NCBI RefSeq assembly: GCF_022682495.2
Contig: NC_071391.1
Coordinates: 45,413,998 to 45,477,997 of the forward strand
DNA from: Desmodus rotundus
Lineage: Eukaryota; Chordata; Mammalia; Chiroptera; Phyllostomidae
Reading direction: 5' to 3'
Length of the DNA stretch: 64,000 nt
Part shown: positions 12,560 to 25,100 of the stretch, piece by piece
How positions within the stretch are numbered: position 1 is the first letter of the stretch
Layout: every line of letters starts with the position of its first letter
Made by a program: the position numbers and the translations under genes
The notes under the pieces: model-generated
Told to the model about the DNA's origin: nothing
The model's database searches: none
The model's input: the letters and a program-made list of their open reading frames with translations, nothing else

Positions 12560-12982
12560 CACAATCAGTTGCAAATGTTTATTTCAGAATGACCTTTATC
12601 CAGATAAAGGTTCTGTCAGCACTTCTCACGGGTTATCACACAATTTTGCTTCTATGGATCTATCAGTCAATGCAGCAAAACCAAGTGTCTTTACCAAAAC
12701 TGAAGTCACCAGAGAATGGGGTACCAGATAAGTAATGAAACCCTACCCAATCACTCCATATTTGTCAGATGACTTCTTTTGCATTCCTAAAGCTTCTACT
12801 TGGATTCCTAATATATCGATAAAAAAAAATCCTACATAGAAACAATACTTTAAATCAATTAATTGACCCATTTCCTGTAACAAGGTCCATCAAAGCCTTA
12901 CCACTTCAAGCAAATCTACTACACCTATCTATGCTGAAGTAGTAGAGTGGCTACTGAAGAAGTGCTGGTCCCTAGGTTTTCC
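12560..12982 (-). other. RRM1: RRM1 3' untranslated region
   Basis: Non-coding sequence from the stop codon to just past the first good poly(A) signal on the minus strand. The left end is an estimate: cleavage is expected 10-30 bases beyond the signal at 12578-12583. Confidence 0.7.
12578..12583 (-). terminator. RRM1: RRM1 polyadenylation signal AATAAA
   Basis: The plus strand reads TTTATT, so the transcript carries AATAAA followed by CATTTGCAACTGATTG. It is about 400 bases after the stop codon. A second downstream signal is possible but not needed. Confidence 0.7.
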
Positions 12983-13171
12983 TCAGGATCCACACATCAG
13001 ACACTCATCTCTGTTCTCCAAAGAACACACCATGGCTGCTGTGTTCCTCTCCTTCTCTTCTTCCTCTTTTGATGCCTTTTCCTTATCTTTCAGCTTCTCT
13101 TTATTTAGAGTGAATTGGATCGGATTAGCTGCTGGTCTTGTCCTTAAATAATACATCCCAGTCTTCAAACC
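12983..13171 (-). CDS. RRM1: RRM1 exon 19, terminal coding exon (residues 731-792, stop)
   Basis: Acceptor GTAG, reads [20 protein letters not shown] and onward to ECLMCGS, stop TGA at 12983-12985. Y737-Y738 belong to the long-range radical pathway from the RRM2 subunit. C787 and C790 are the C-terminal shuttle pair that re-reduces C218/C444. The lysine/glutamate-rich linker lies between them. Confidence 0.98.
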   Translation of the reverse strand, partial: GLKTGMYYLRTRPAANPIQFTLNKEKLKDKEKASKEEEEKERNTAAMVCSLENRDECLMCGS

Positions 13172-16100
13172 CTACATGGGAAGTAAATACAAATTTTGGA
13201 GAAACTGTGAGAACACTAGATATTCAAGGCCAATGTTTAAAATACATTTCCATAAACCAGGTCAAATTATTTTCTGAACTTGATATTCTATCTCCCCTAG
13301 GAAGCCCTCTCAAAAATGCTTAAAGAGAGTCAGATGGTAGGTATACTCTGTTCTTTTTACTCCTAAACAAACTTATTATTTCTGGAAATGTCAAATGTTT
13401 TTCTTCTCTAGTCTTTTTAAAAATTTTTTTGTCTAAAAAAAAAGTTTGCCTAAGACAACATGTCTACTTTAGATTACAACTATTTAGAGAGCTAGATTCT
13501 GTAAGAACAGATTATAACTACTTCAAGGATAAAGATCATCATCTTTTATTCCCTGGTACTGGCACATAGCATATGTTCAAGAAACATTTGTCAAGTGTTA
13601 AAAAAAGATAAATTTTTTATTCTAAAGACCTAGCACAGTGCCAGGGAGTAAGAATAAAATCCAGAATCACGGGACTTTACAATGGCAATGACTAGCTATG
13701 TAATTGGCTTTTACACTGTAGATGAAGTGGGGAAACAACAGTTGCTTGAAGTTTGTTGACATGTGTAAAGTTCTTTTATGAATGGTAGCAATGCACAAAA
13801 TGCCCTACAGCAAAGACACAGAAGTTAATAATAGTGGTAGAACAGAAAGATATTCAGAAACAATACAAAGGAACAACCAATACAACTTGGTCAGAGACTA
13901 CATAGAGAGTAAAGGGAGGATCGTACGTCACTCCAAGGTTTCAAACATAGGAATGGAATAACTGTAAAGAAACAAAAATATCCAAAGAAAGAGACTGATC
14001 TAGCATAAAAACTATGGGCTGTTTTTAACATTTTAGAACTAGAGGGAAAGAACTTCTAGGTGGCAATATTTAATAGCTAGAATACAAAACTTTTTACAAT
14101 TCTAAAATATCGCAAATCGGCAGTAAGTCCTCCTTGATCTGCTCCACCAACCTGCTTCCAGCCATAGAAGTGCATACTAGTGAGTTTGCCGTAGTTAGGC
14201 TCAGCAATATGGATGTTCAAAGACTGGCTTTGATCAATGAAAGCACCTCTATCAGCCGCCATCTTGAGAACGGTTTTCTGAGAGATTTCCCACACAGTCT
14301 TATAAAGTTGCTTCAGGTCATCAGGAATTTCTGGTATGGTCTGAAGAAGGGAAACCAAATGTTTATTGTACTCCAGTTGATGAAAGCAGTATGATTAACA
14401 GAATAATGACTCAAGGATCTGGCCTTCTACTTCTGTCAGATCTGACCCTACCATTCAGTATGATTTTTATTCCGTTTCCTAAGACTGCTCACCTCTGGCT
14501 TAGAAAATCCAACAAAATCCCATCTAGCCAACATTCCAGTCTGGTAGTAGTGATTTAAAATCCATCTTTAAATTAGTTTATGGCCTAAACATTCATTGTG
14601 ATAGAGGCACTTAATAAAGGCTGCTGAAGAGCAATAAATTACCCTTAAGCTTTGAAGAAAACACAAATTATCAGGGCTATTCCAAGGACATGACCCAGGG
14701 AAGCAATGAAACAAAACCCTTTAAATAGGTCAGGACTCCACAAACTCCATTTGGAGTCAACAGAAATAAGTGTTTCTTAGGTCCAGGTTTAATTTGCATC
14801 AAAACATACAGACTGACTAATGCTATTATTACTATCCAAAAAATTGAAATGTTACAGGAATTTTCATCTGTATTGCCAATCAGACCAATGTTTAGCCAGA
14901 AACCTGTATCTACAAATAAATGTTTCTTGGTCCTTCAGTTGCAAATATTTTATTGTTAAACATTATTTGTGGCTCTGTCTTTTGGACTCTCAGTCCTCTA
15001 ACTCTACCATACTTTTAAGTTAATTTTGACTCTAAGTTCAGATTTTATGTCAGTGATCCCCAAATTTTGATGCATGTTGGAATTACCCAGGGATGATGCC
15101 TTGTCCCCATTCCCAGACATTATTTAATTGGCAAGAGGTGCAACCTAAGCTTCAGAATTTTAAAAGCTCCCCAGTTGATTCTAATGTGCAGAGAAGTTGT
15201 GAGCCACTGCTTTGTATCACTGCACAAGCAAAAGGGTAAGACCAGGTATAGCTATGTGAAGATGGATATGATCCTAGCACAGCAAGCAGAGGTGAACAGA
15301 GCTACATAAGCTTATATGACCATAAGCCTATAACCACAGTGAACAGACATTCGTTCCCTTCACTGACTGGGATAAGTGAGAAGGTACCAGTGTTCAACTT
15401 AGCTCACTTTTTTTTTTTTTTCATTCTGTACCTGAATAGAGCCATTGCATGCAATAATCTGATTTTTCATCTCTTCATTCCACAAGCCCCGCTCAGTAAG
15501 ATCTTTCAGTAAGTGAGGATTTACAATCTGAATGGAAAAGCAGAAAAGATGTGAAGGAATAAATAATGATGACAGGGCCTAAAGAGAATTATGAGCCTAA
15601 AACTTAAAGTAAATAAAATCATTGAAGAATTACTTAACATTAGCTTGATAATTTCTAATTTTCATAAATTAGAGTCCCATTCCATTACATGAAAGTTATA
15701 TTCCTTTAAAATCTTGATATTTTTTATTCAGGCAAATGTAATTCAGTATTTGTAAAAGTAAAAAGAACTAACACTACCCTGGCTCGTGTGGCTCAGTGGA
15801 TTAAGGGCTGGCCTGCAAACCAAAGGGTCGCTGGTTCGATTCCTAGTCAGGGCACGTGCCTGAGTTGCAGGCCAGGTCCCCAGTAGGGGCTGTGCAAGAG
15901 ACAACCACACATTGATGTTTCTCTCCCCCTCTTCCTCCCTCCTTTCCCCCCTCTGGAAATAAATACTGGGGGGGGGGGGGGGGACAAAAAAACTACCATT
16001 GCCTAAACTGGGCAAATCTATATATGGTTTGATTCTTTTTTCCCTAAGAATAGAATAAATACTTTTAAAAAACAGAAACTCTGTGTATTCACCCCAAACC

Positions 16101-19100
16101 TTACAGAAATTTATTTCAACATTATCAGCAAATTCAAATAAAATCTTTTAAATTAGTGGTTCTCGATCCTAGCTGTACATCTGAACTACCTGGGAACTTT
16201 AAAAAAAAAAAAAACAAAACACTGGTCTCACCCACCAAAAATTCTAATTTGTAACCAAGGCTAAGAGTCACTGCCTTAAATAACACCACTACATATATCT
16301 TAAATATCACTTAAACATCTCATGTTATAGTACACATCACTACGATTACCTAATAGTTAAATAATCACGTAAACTCTAATATCAAGTTACTTTCATACTC
16401 AACCCTCAATCATTCATTTTTTGACAGATATTTATTAAATGTCTAGTATGTGTTAAAATAACTTAGAACAGTATTAAGGATGAAGATGACCCATTTTATC
16501 AAAGCTTTGCCCCGTTACTAAGAAAAAGGGGCATACTAAATACAAGTTAGCATTTACTCCCAACATCAGGCTTTTAGAAGATTTTCCTATAGGTCTGGTT
16601 GTGACCTTCTCACCTGAAATTCTCCTGACAAGACTCTGCGAGTGTAGATGTTGCTGGTATAAGGTTCAATGGATTCATTATTTCCCAGAATCTGAGCAGT
16701 AGAAGCAGTAGGCATCGGGGCAATAAGTAAACTGTTTCTTATGCCATACCTAAAGAAAAGGAGATTATTAGGAGCTGGTCCTAAAGCTATACTCTGCAGG
16801 AAGGCAGTTACTTTAAGTCATTGTAGTTAATGTACCTACTATAACGTAATACATACATGAGACTCACATAGGGATTTTTAAATGTAACCCCTACAGGTAT
16901 GCAACTCCACAGTATGGGTGGTATAGCTCACCCCTTTCCTAAATGCCTCATAAGCAGAACTGGCACAATTCTATTGCTGGCAATCTTTATTATGCTATGC
17001 CGTAGGCCACTTGCACTGTGGCACTTAGAATCAAAGTCCTTAATATACTATCTTGTCCAAGGAAACATTCAAATGGCTGTTAGAGTGTCCCCACCTGTAC
17101 CTAGGTGCAACACTCATTCGACACTCTCTCTCTTCTAAGCGCCTATGTGATCACTGTGCTAGGCCCTTTCAGGAAACATAATGATGTAAAAAGTGGTCAG
17201 AATCAGACACCTATCACCACAAGTCTCCATTATCCTGAATAGGACAATGAATAGTGAAAATTATGATCCAAGTATATTCCTGACTTCCTCTTCAAGTACA
17301 AGTTCCTAGAAGCATGTTAGTATCTTTTGACTCAGTGCCAAACAGAGAGCATAAGGAAGAATATAGTATCTGAACCCTGAGAAAACTTCAACCTGCCCTC
17401 AACTCATCCTTCAAAGTTCAGCCTAAGAGATACCTACTCTAGAACATCTTTGCTGACTGGGCAGACAACACTTAAGTGTCAAATACAAATATTTGTCTAC
17501 TAACATATTCCATGACCTGTACCTCTATATATCCTTAAACAATTTGTGTTACATGTTTTAAGTTTCTCAAATCCAAAGGGGTTGTCTTTCCTACATTACA
17601 TACATCTGGATTCATACAGTGCTTAGTACAGCACCTCACATTCTAATGGAATCTGTACAACTCGGTTCTCACCATCTCTCTAATTGTGAAACATCAATCA
17701 AAACACCAACTATCTCAGACAGGAAAATGTTTGAAAAGCCATATATACGATATAGCCGAACTATTAAAAACATTAGGCAGAACTGCAGGTACTAAGAGGG
17801 AAGACCTCTAAAATAAATCAGAAAATATCAAGACTGGTCACATTCATGTAACAAAAACGTATGTGTGCATCTACAAATGCGGTGGAAGAAACCTAGAAAA
17901 ACACATACCATTAACAATGGTTATCTCTAGAAAAATGAGTAAGTTGGTTTTTTGTTTGTTTAATGGTACAAATGGTTGGCTTAAGAGGTATAAAGAAGGA
18001 CTTATACCTATTTCTGTATTTGAACTTTATTAACAATGAATATGCAGTCATGTATTAACAATGAACTTTAAAAGTTGTATGTAAAAATATATAAACTATA
18101 GTATTCTGAGGGAAAAAATACAATAAAATAGAGTACAGGTCCATTTTTGTAAAGGTTGTATCTGCATATAAATACACACATGCACACATGCTCAGAAGTC
18201 TGAAGGATTACTGACGAAAAAAATGCAAACAGGTTTCTGGGGGAAGGTAGTACTGGCATAACTTTCATTTTTTTCCCTTTCCACACTTAGGTTTTTCTAA
18301 ATTTTTGAACATGATTGAGTAATAAAAAAAAGTTTTTAAGGCAAATTGATATTTTTTAAAGGGCATTTTAAAGTCACTGCTACTTTCTTCAAATTAAAAC
18401 TTTGCAAGTATATTAACCCAGATGACAGACTCATAACAACAGAACATGGTAACAACTTTTTTCATTATTCACTCAGCAAAACATTCTGCCTGCCCTCAAA
18501 TCTCTTCTGTTTACTAGTTTGAAGGACCTATAAAGACTCAATTTTTGCATTTTTCTTTCACACACAGAGAAATCCATTACCCTCCAAAAGCTCTTCAAAA
18601 GATCTCCTATTCCTATGACAATCAACTCAACAAGTCATTTATGTGCCCAATGTAGTTAAGCAGTAAGTAAAAGTGAAACATATTTTAAAAGCAAGCACTC
18701 AGAAATATAAAGATTTAATGAGAAAAAGAATTACCTAACCTAGGTAGTTAAGCCTCTAAAACACAGGTGGCAAACACAAGGCCTGCAGGCGAATCAACCC
18801 TCCACCTTGTTTTATCCAGCCCAGCACCCTGTTTCTACCTGGCAGCAGCGCCAAGCTCTCGCTTAACTGTTAAGGAGTAGTTACATTTACACAGTCCTAA
18901 AATTACACTCGACCCTTTGAAGGCAACCACGAGGCTGATGTGGCCCCCAGTGAAAATGAGCTTGCCACCCCTGCTCTAAAACAAGATCGACTGACAACAC
19001 CTACCGTGTATTGAAATGCTTTCTAGTGTCAAGCCATTTTCAGGTTACTATACATGAATTATATTATGAAGTATTTAAAAAATAGTCCTGCAGACAGGTC

Positions 19101-22100
19101 ATTTTAGGCCCACATAAAAAAGAAAAAACTTAGTTTCAGCAGTTAAAATGAAAACCTGAATTATTCTTACTTCAAAGCCACTTTACATGTTTTACTTACT
19201 TCGCAATCTTCTCCTTGAGAAGTTTCCAGTCCCATAGGTCTGTGGGAGTAACATTCCACATATCGTACTGAAGGATCTAAGGAATAAACAAGTCATTATA
19301 AACTAATGATAAATCAATCTATGACAATTTAAAACTATGGCAAAAACCAAACGAAGACTAACTGGACATTGCGCGCCCCCTCAACCCCTGCCCCACAAAT
19401 TCCAAAATTCTGTCTTCTAGTAGAACTGTGTCAAGAATACAAAGTCCAGAGATTTCTTCCTAGACAGTGTCCATGAAGTCATATTGATCAGAAGCAGGAT
19501 TAAGAAAACTGGTTGAAGCTTACCTCTTCCCCATGACCCGGCCGAGCCCCCTCAGAAGACCTATATATTTACAAACCAGGAAATCCTAACATTCATGAAG
19601 GTGTGTTACTGAGATGCATTCTCTTTTTCTACAGTAAAAGCTATGCTTTAACCTCATCTCTCTTAATTGCCATGATCTGGCCCTTTATTTCCTCAGCTAA
19701 CAAATACCCATTTCTATATAATACATTAGATTTCCTAAATATCAGGAAGGTGAGAACTAAAAGTAACACCTCATTTTACATGGAATAGAATCATACAACT
19801 GATAATAAAGGCAGTGTGGAGAGCAGAATTCTACGACAGCTCCAAAATTCTCACCCCCTGAAACACAGGCTGTGTATAATCTATTCTTCTGTGTGCACTG
19901 GACCTGGAAATACGATGATGCCACTCACATAATTAAGGGTGCAAATCAGTCAATTTTGAGTTTAAAAAACAGAGATTATACTGGGTGGACCTGACATATC
20001 AAATGAAAACCCTCAAAAGAATGCTTAAACTAAGCCCTTCTTGAAATGAAGGACTCTCTCTCCAACTGGCTTTGAAGAAGATGCCATTGAGTTCTAGAAC
20101 TGCAAGGAAATGAATTCTGCCCATAACCAAGTGAGCTTGGGGTAACACCTGACCCTCAAATAGCATTAGAGCCTCTACTGACACCCTGACTGTACCCTTG
20201 TGAGACCCAGAAAAGACAACCCAACTAAGCCAAGCCTACACTCCTGACCCAGGAAAACCGAGATAATCGATGTATGCTGTTGTCTTTAAATTTCATTTCT
20301 TTAAGTGTATTTTTTAATTAAAGTTGACACAGAATATTACTTTAGTTTCAGGTGTACAACATAGCGACCAAACATTTATATAACTCATTCATTGCCCCAA
20401 TAAGTATGTCGGATTCATTTAATACCCACCTGACACCATCTATAGTTATTACATTATTATTGACTATATTCCCTATGCTGTACTTTATATCCTGGTGACT
20501 ATTTTATAACTTCTTACCTGCTTCACCTTTTCAACAATCCCCCAACTCCCCTCCCATCTAGTGTTCTGTTCTGGTCCTCTGCCCATTTTTTAATCAATAT
20601 ATTCTTTGTATATTTTAGTTTTCTTCATTTGTTCATTTGTTTTCAGATTCTATATGTAAGTGAAATCACATGGTATTTTTTCCTTATTTCACTTGGCATA
20701 ATATTCTCTAGGTCCATCCATGTTTTCACAAATGGTAAAATTTTATTCTTATTCATAGCCACGTAACATTCCATTGCATATATGTACCACATCTTTATCC
20801 ATTCATCTATTGACGCTGAGGTTCTTTCCATATTTTTACTATTGTAAATAACACTGCAATGAACATAGGGGTATATACATCTTTTGAAATTAGTGTTTTG
20901 GATTTCTTCAGATAAATACCCAGAAGTGGAATTGCTGGGTCATAAGTTCTATTTTTAATTTTTTGAGGAAACTGCATACTGTTTTCCATAGTGGCTGCAC
21001 CAAATTACAATCCCAAAAGTGCACAAGGGCTCCCTTTTCTCCATATCCTCGCCAATACTAATTGATGATAACCATTCTGACTGGTGGTATGAAGTGATCT
21101 CATTGTGGTTTTGATTTGCTTTCCCCTGATGATTAGTGATGTTGAGCATCTTTTCATATGACTGTTGGCCATCATTGTTCTCTTGGGAGAAATTTTAAAA
21201 AACAGACATTCAGGTCTTCTGCCCATTTTTTAATCATAGTTTGGTGTTTTTGGTATTAAGTTGTATAAGCTCCTTATATATTTTAAATATTAACCCCCTT
21301 ACCAGATGTTTCATTGGCAAATATCTTCTGCCATTCAGTAGGTTGTCTTTTTGTTTTGTTGATGGTTTTCTTTGCTGTGTAAAAACTTTTTAGTCTTAAT
21401 GTAGTCCCCCTTGTTCATTCTTGATTGTTTCCCTTGCCTGGGAAGACGAATCCAAAAAAATTTTGCAAAGAGCAATATCAGAGTTTACTGCCTGAGTTTT
21501 CTTCTGTAAGTTTTATGGTTTCAGTTATTACATTTAAGTCTTTAATCCATTTTGATTCAATTTCATTAATAGTTATCAGTCTGTTCAGATTTTGTTTCTT
21601 CTTGATTCGGCCTTGGAAGATTGTATGGCTCCAGAAATATATGCATTTCTTGCAGGTTGTTCAACAATATAATTGCTCATGGTATTTCTTTACAATCCTT
21701 TGCATTTCTGTGGTGTCAGTTCCCACTTCCCTTTCATTTCTGATTTTATGTATTTCAGTCCTCTCTCCTTTTTTCTTTATGAGTTTCGTTAAATGTTACC
21801 AATTTCACTTATCTTTCAACAAACAAGCTCTTGGTTTCATTGATCTTTTGTATTGTTTTTTAGGGTCTATTTATTTCTGTTCTGATGTCTATTATTTCCT
21901 TCCTTCTACTCATTTTGGGATTTGTTTGACCTTTTTATAGTTACTTTAGGTGTAAGGTTATATTATTTACTTCAGATTTTTCTTGTTTCTTGAGGTAGGC
22001 CTGTATTGCTATAAACTTCCCTCTTAGAACTGCTTGGGCTGTATCCCATAAATTTGGGGTTGTTGTACTTTCATCTTCATTTATCATATGATATCTTTTG

Positions 22101-25100
22101 ATTTCTTCCTTGATCTTATTGTTAACCCATTCATTGTTTAGTAGCATGCTTTCTAGCCTCCATGTGTTGTGTTTTTCAGTTTTATTCTTGTAACTGATTT
22201 CTTTCATATCATTGTGATCAAAGATGCTTAACATTAATCCTATTTTTTAAATTTATTGATACTTGTTTTGTGCCCTAACATGTGGTCTATCCTGGAAAAT
22301 ATTCCATGTGAACTTGAAAAGAATATATATTCTGCTGCTCTGAAGTAAAGTATTCTAAAAATATCAATTAAATCCATCTGGTCTGATGTGTCATTTAAGG
22401 CTTCAGTCTCTTTTAGCCCTTTGTCTTTCTTGGCAATCCCCACTGGTTTTTACAACCAGATGTTATAGGTAGTCCTTTTTCTGGACTGATATTCTGGTTC
22501 AGGGACCCCGGTGCTGAACTGGCACTCCTCATTACTCAGTGGGGGATCTCCGCAGCTGAGATATCCTTTTCAAATCTTAACTGCCACACTGTGGTTTTGG
22601 GACCTGCTCAGCCCACATCTAAACTCTTCCTACCAGTCTTGACTTGTCTTCTTCTTTATGTTCTTAGCTATCAAAATTTTGTTCAGCTAGTCTTCAGATG
22701 GTTCTCAGTGATGGTCATTCTATAATTTAGTGGTAATTTTGATGTGATCGTGGTAGGAGGCAAGCAGTTTATATACTCTGCCATTTTGATCCAGGCACTG
22801 CCTTGCTTGAATGGATATTGTTTTAATTCACTGAATTTAGAATTAGAAAACTAATATTGATAGCTTTCTTAAGTCATTTAAGCAATGACTAGTTTTAAAA
22901 CAGAATTATCTGTTTTATTCCAGAGGAAAACACAACATTAGTCTCTGATGGCTGGTTTTACAAATTACCACAATTTGGTGGATTAAAATGAAAATTTATT
23001 TTCTCATAGTTCTGGAGGCCAGAACCCTAAAATAACATGTTGGGGGAGTCACATTCCTCCCAGAGGCTCTAGAGGAGATTATTTTCTTTGCCTCTTTCAA
23101 CTTCTAGCTGCTATCAGCAACCCTGGGTTGTAGTTGCACCACTCCAATTTCTGCCTCCAAGGTCATGTTGCCTCCTCTTCCTCTCTGTGTCTCTTATAAG
23201 GACAATTGTCTTTGGATTTAGGACCTATCTAGAAAATCCAGGATAACCCTTAAAATCTCAAAATCCTTAATTACATCTGCAAAAATCCTTTTAAACCAAC
23301 TTTCACAGGTTCTAGGAATTAGGATATAAGCTTATCTTTTTGAGGGCTACCAGTTCAGCCCACTACAGGAACTCATAAGCTAAACGAAGTTTTATCCAAC
23401 ACGACCAGCATATTCCAGCCATGCACTCACGCACCACACACTTGCAGGCCATGCCAGGCTGCAGGCAAGGCCATGATGTCCCATCGGCTCCCAGTGTGGC
23501 TGGCCTGCCTCCTCATAGCCAGGAGCACCACAGAGAGTAGACAGTAAGTGAACAGGGGATTGTAGGTGGAGGGTTCAGCAGACAGAGGGGACTCCCAGTG
23601 GAGGATGGGGCAAACGCACAGGCCACGTCCAGCAGTGCTCGGGGAGGGAGGCCCACAGAATGAAAAAAGGATAAAAATTTATCCATATACTTACTCCTTT
23701 GCTGACTGGAGAGCCCTCGTAGGTTTCATATGGGCCATGCTCCTTGGCCAGATCACAGCTGGCTTCCAAGGCTCCATGATAAATGGTTTCAAAGATTTGC
23801 TTATTCAATAACTGGGCCTCTGGACTCTCAAAAGGGTACCTCATCAGAATAAAAGCATCTGCCAGACCTTGTACTCCAATTCCAATGGGGCGATGGCGTT
23901 TATTTGATAAGTATGCCTTTGTGCCAATAGGTTTAGAGAAGAGACATTACTAAACAGAAAAAGCAACTTTCTATACCAAATGACACACTTTTTTTAATTT
24001 CAGTTTTCTCACACGATTCCAATTATAACTATTTAAATAACGACTGGCAAGCAGACTGTCGTAACCTCCCTCCACCATGGATTTCAATGATTACCAATAA
24101 GCAGAGATATCTGTTCATACCTCTGGGATAGGGTAGTAGTTAATATCAATAATTTTATTCAAGTTTCGGACAATGACTTTGGTGACTTCAGCCAACTTCT
24201 TAAAGTCATATGTGTGTTCTGACGTGACATACATATTCAGGGCCAGGGAGGCCAAGTTACAAACCGCAACCTGGAATAAAAAGACAGAGGGTCAATAATC
24301 ACAAAATTTTTATTTCTTCCTTGGGTAGATAACACTATCGTAAGTCTCTAACACTTTCTGACATTAAAATTCTTCATTTTCATCTCTGACTTCTCCATCT
24401 TCATCCCTCAGTAAATTTCTAAATCCCAATACCTCTTCACATATATGAGTTGTAACATGCACCAGTGACACAGGTAAGAAGCCTGTGTTCCATAGTACCT
24501 GGCTCTATTACCAGACTTATAGCACATTATGCTATAATTTTTTATGTATATCTGTCTGAGTAGAGGTGCACTGTCCAATACAATAACAGAATATTATAAC
24601 AGAAGCAATATCTATCCTTCTCATCCTACCATTATGATGCTATTTTCCTTCCAGAAACCTACACAGGCTTCCTATCTGTGACACATCCTAGCTTTCACCC
24701 AATTCCTTTCCCTTGGCCAAAGCCATCTCTCCCTACACCAGGGGTGTCAAACTCATTTTCACTGGGGGCCACATCAGCCTCACAGTTGCCTTCAAAGTGC
24801 CCAAATAATTTTAGGACTGTATAAATACAACTAGTCTTTAACTGTTAAGGAGTTGAAATTGCATTCGGCCCTTTGAAGGCAACCGCGAGGCTGATGTGGC
24901 CCCCAGTGAAAATGAGTTTGACACCCCTGTCCTATATACCAAACCTTAATGTATTTACTCCATGAAAACAAATTTACTTGACACTGCATAAAACCAAACC
25001 CTATCCCTGATGTCATACAAGTCGTACTACCCAAATTAAAGCTTTTCCAAAAACCATTAAAAAAAAAAACAAACACTAAATCTGTATCCCATTTCTAGCC

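Noticed and set aside
21425..21940. 171-residue open frame on the plus strand
   Set aside because: It is the antisense of an L1 ORF2 remnant running on the minus strand through 20310-22800; hydrophobic runs come from antisense A-rich codons.
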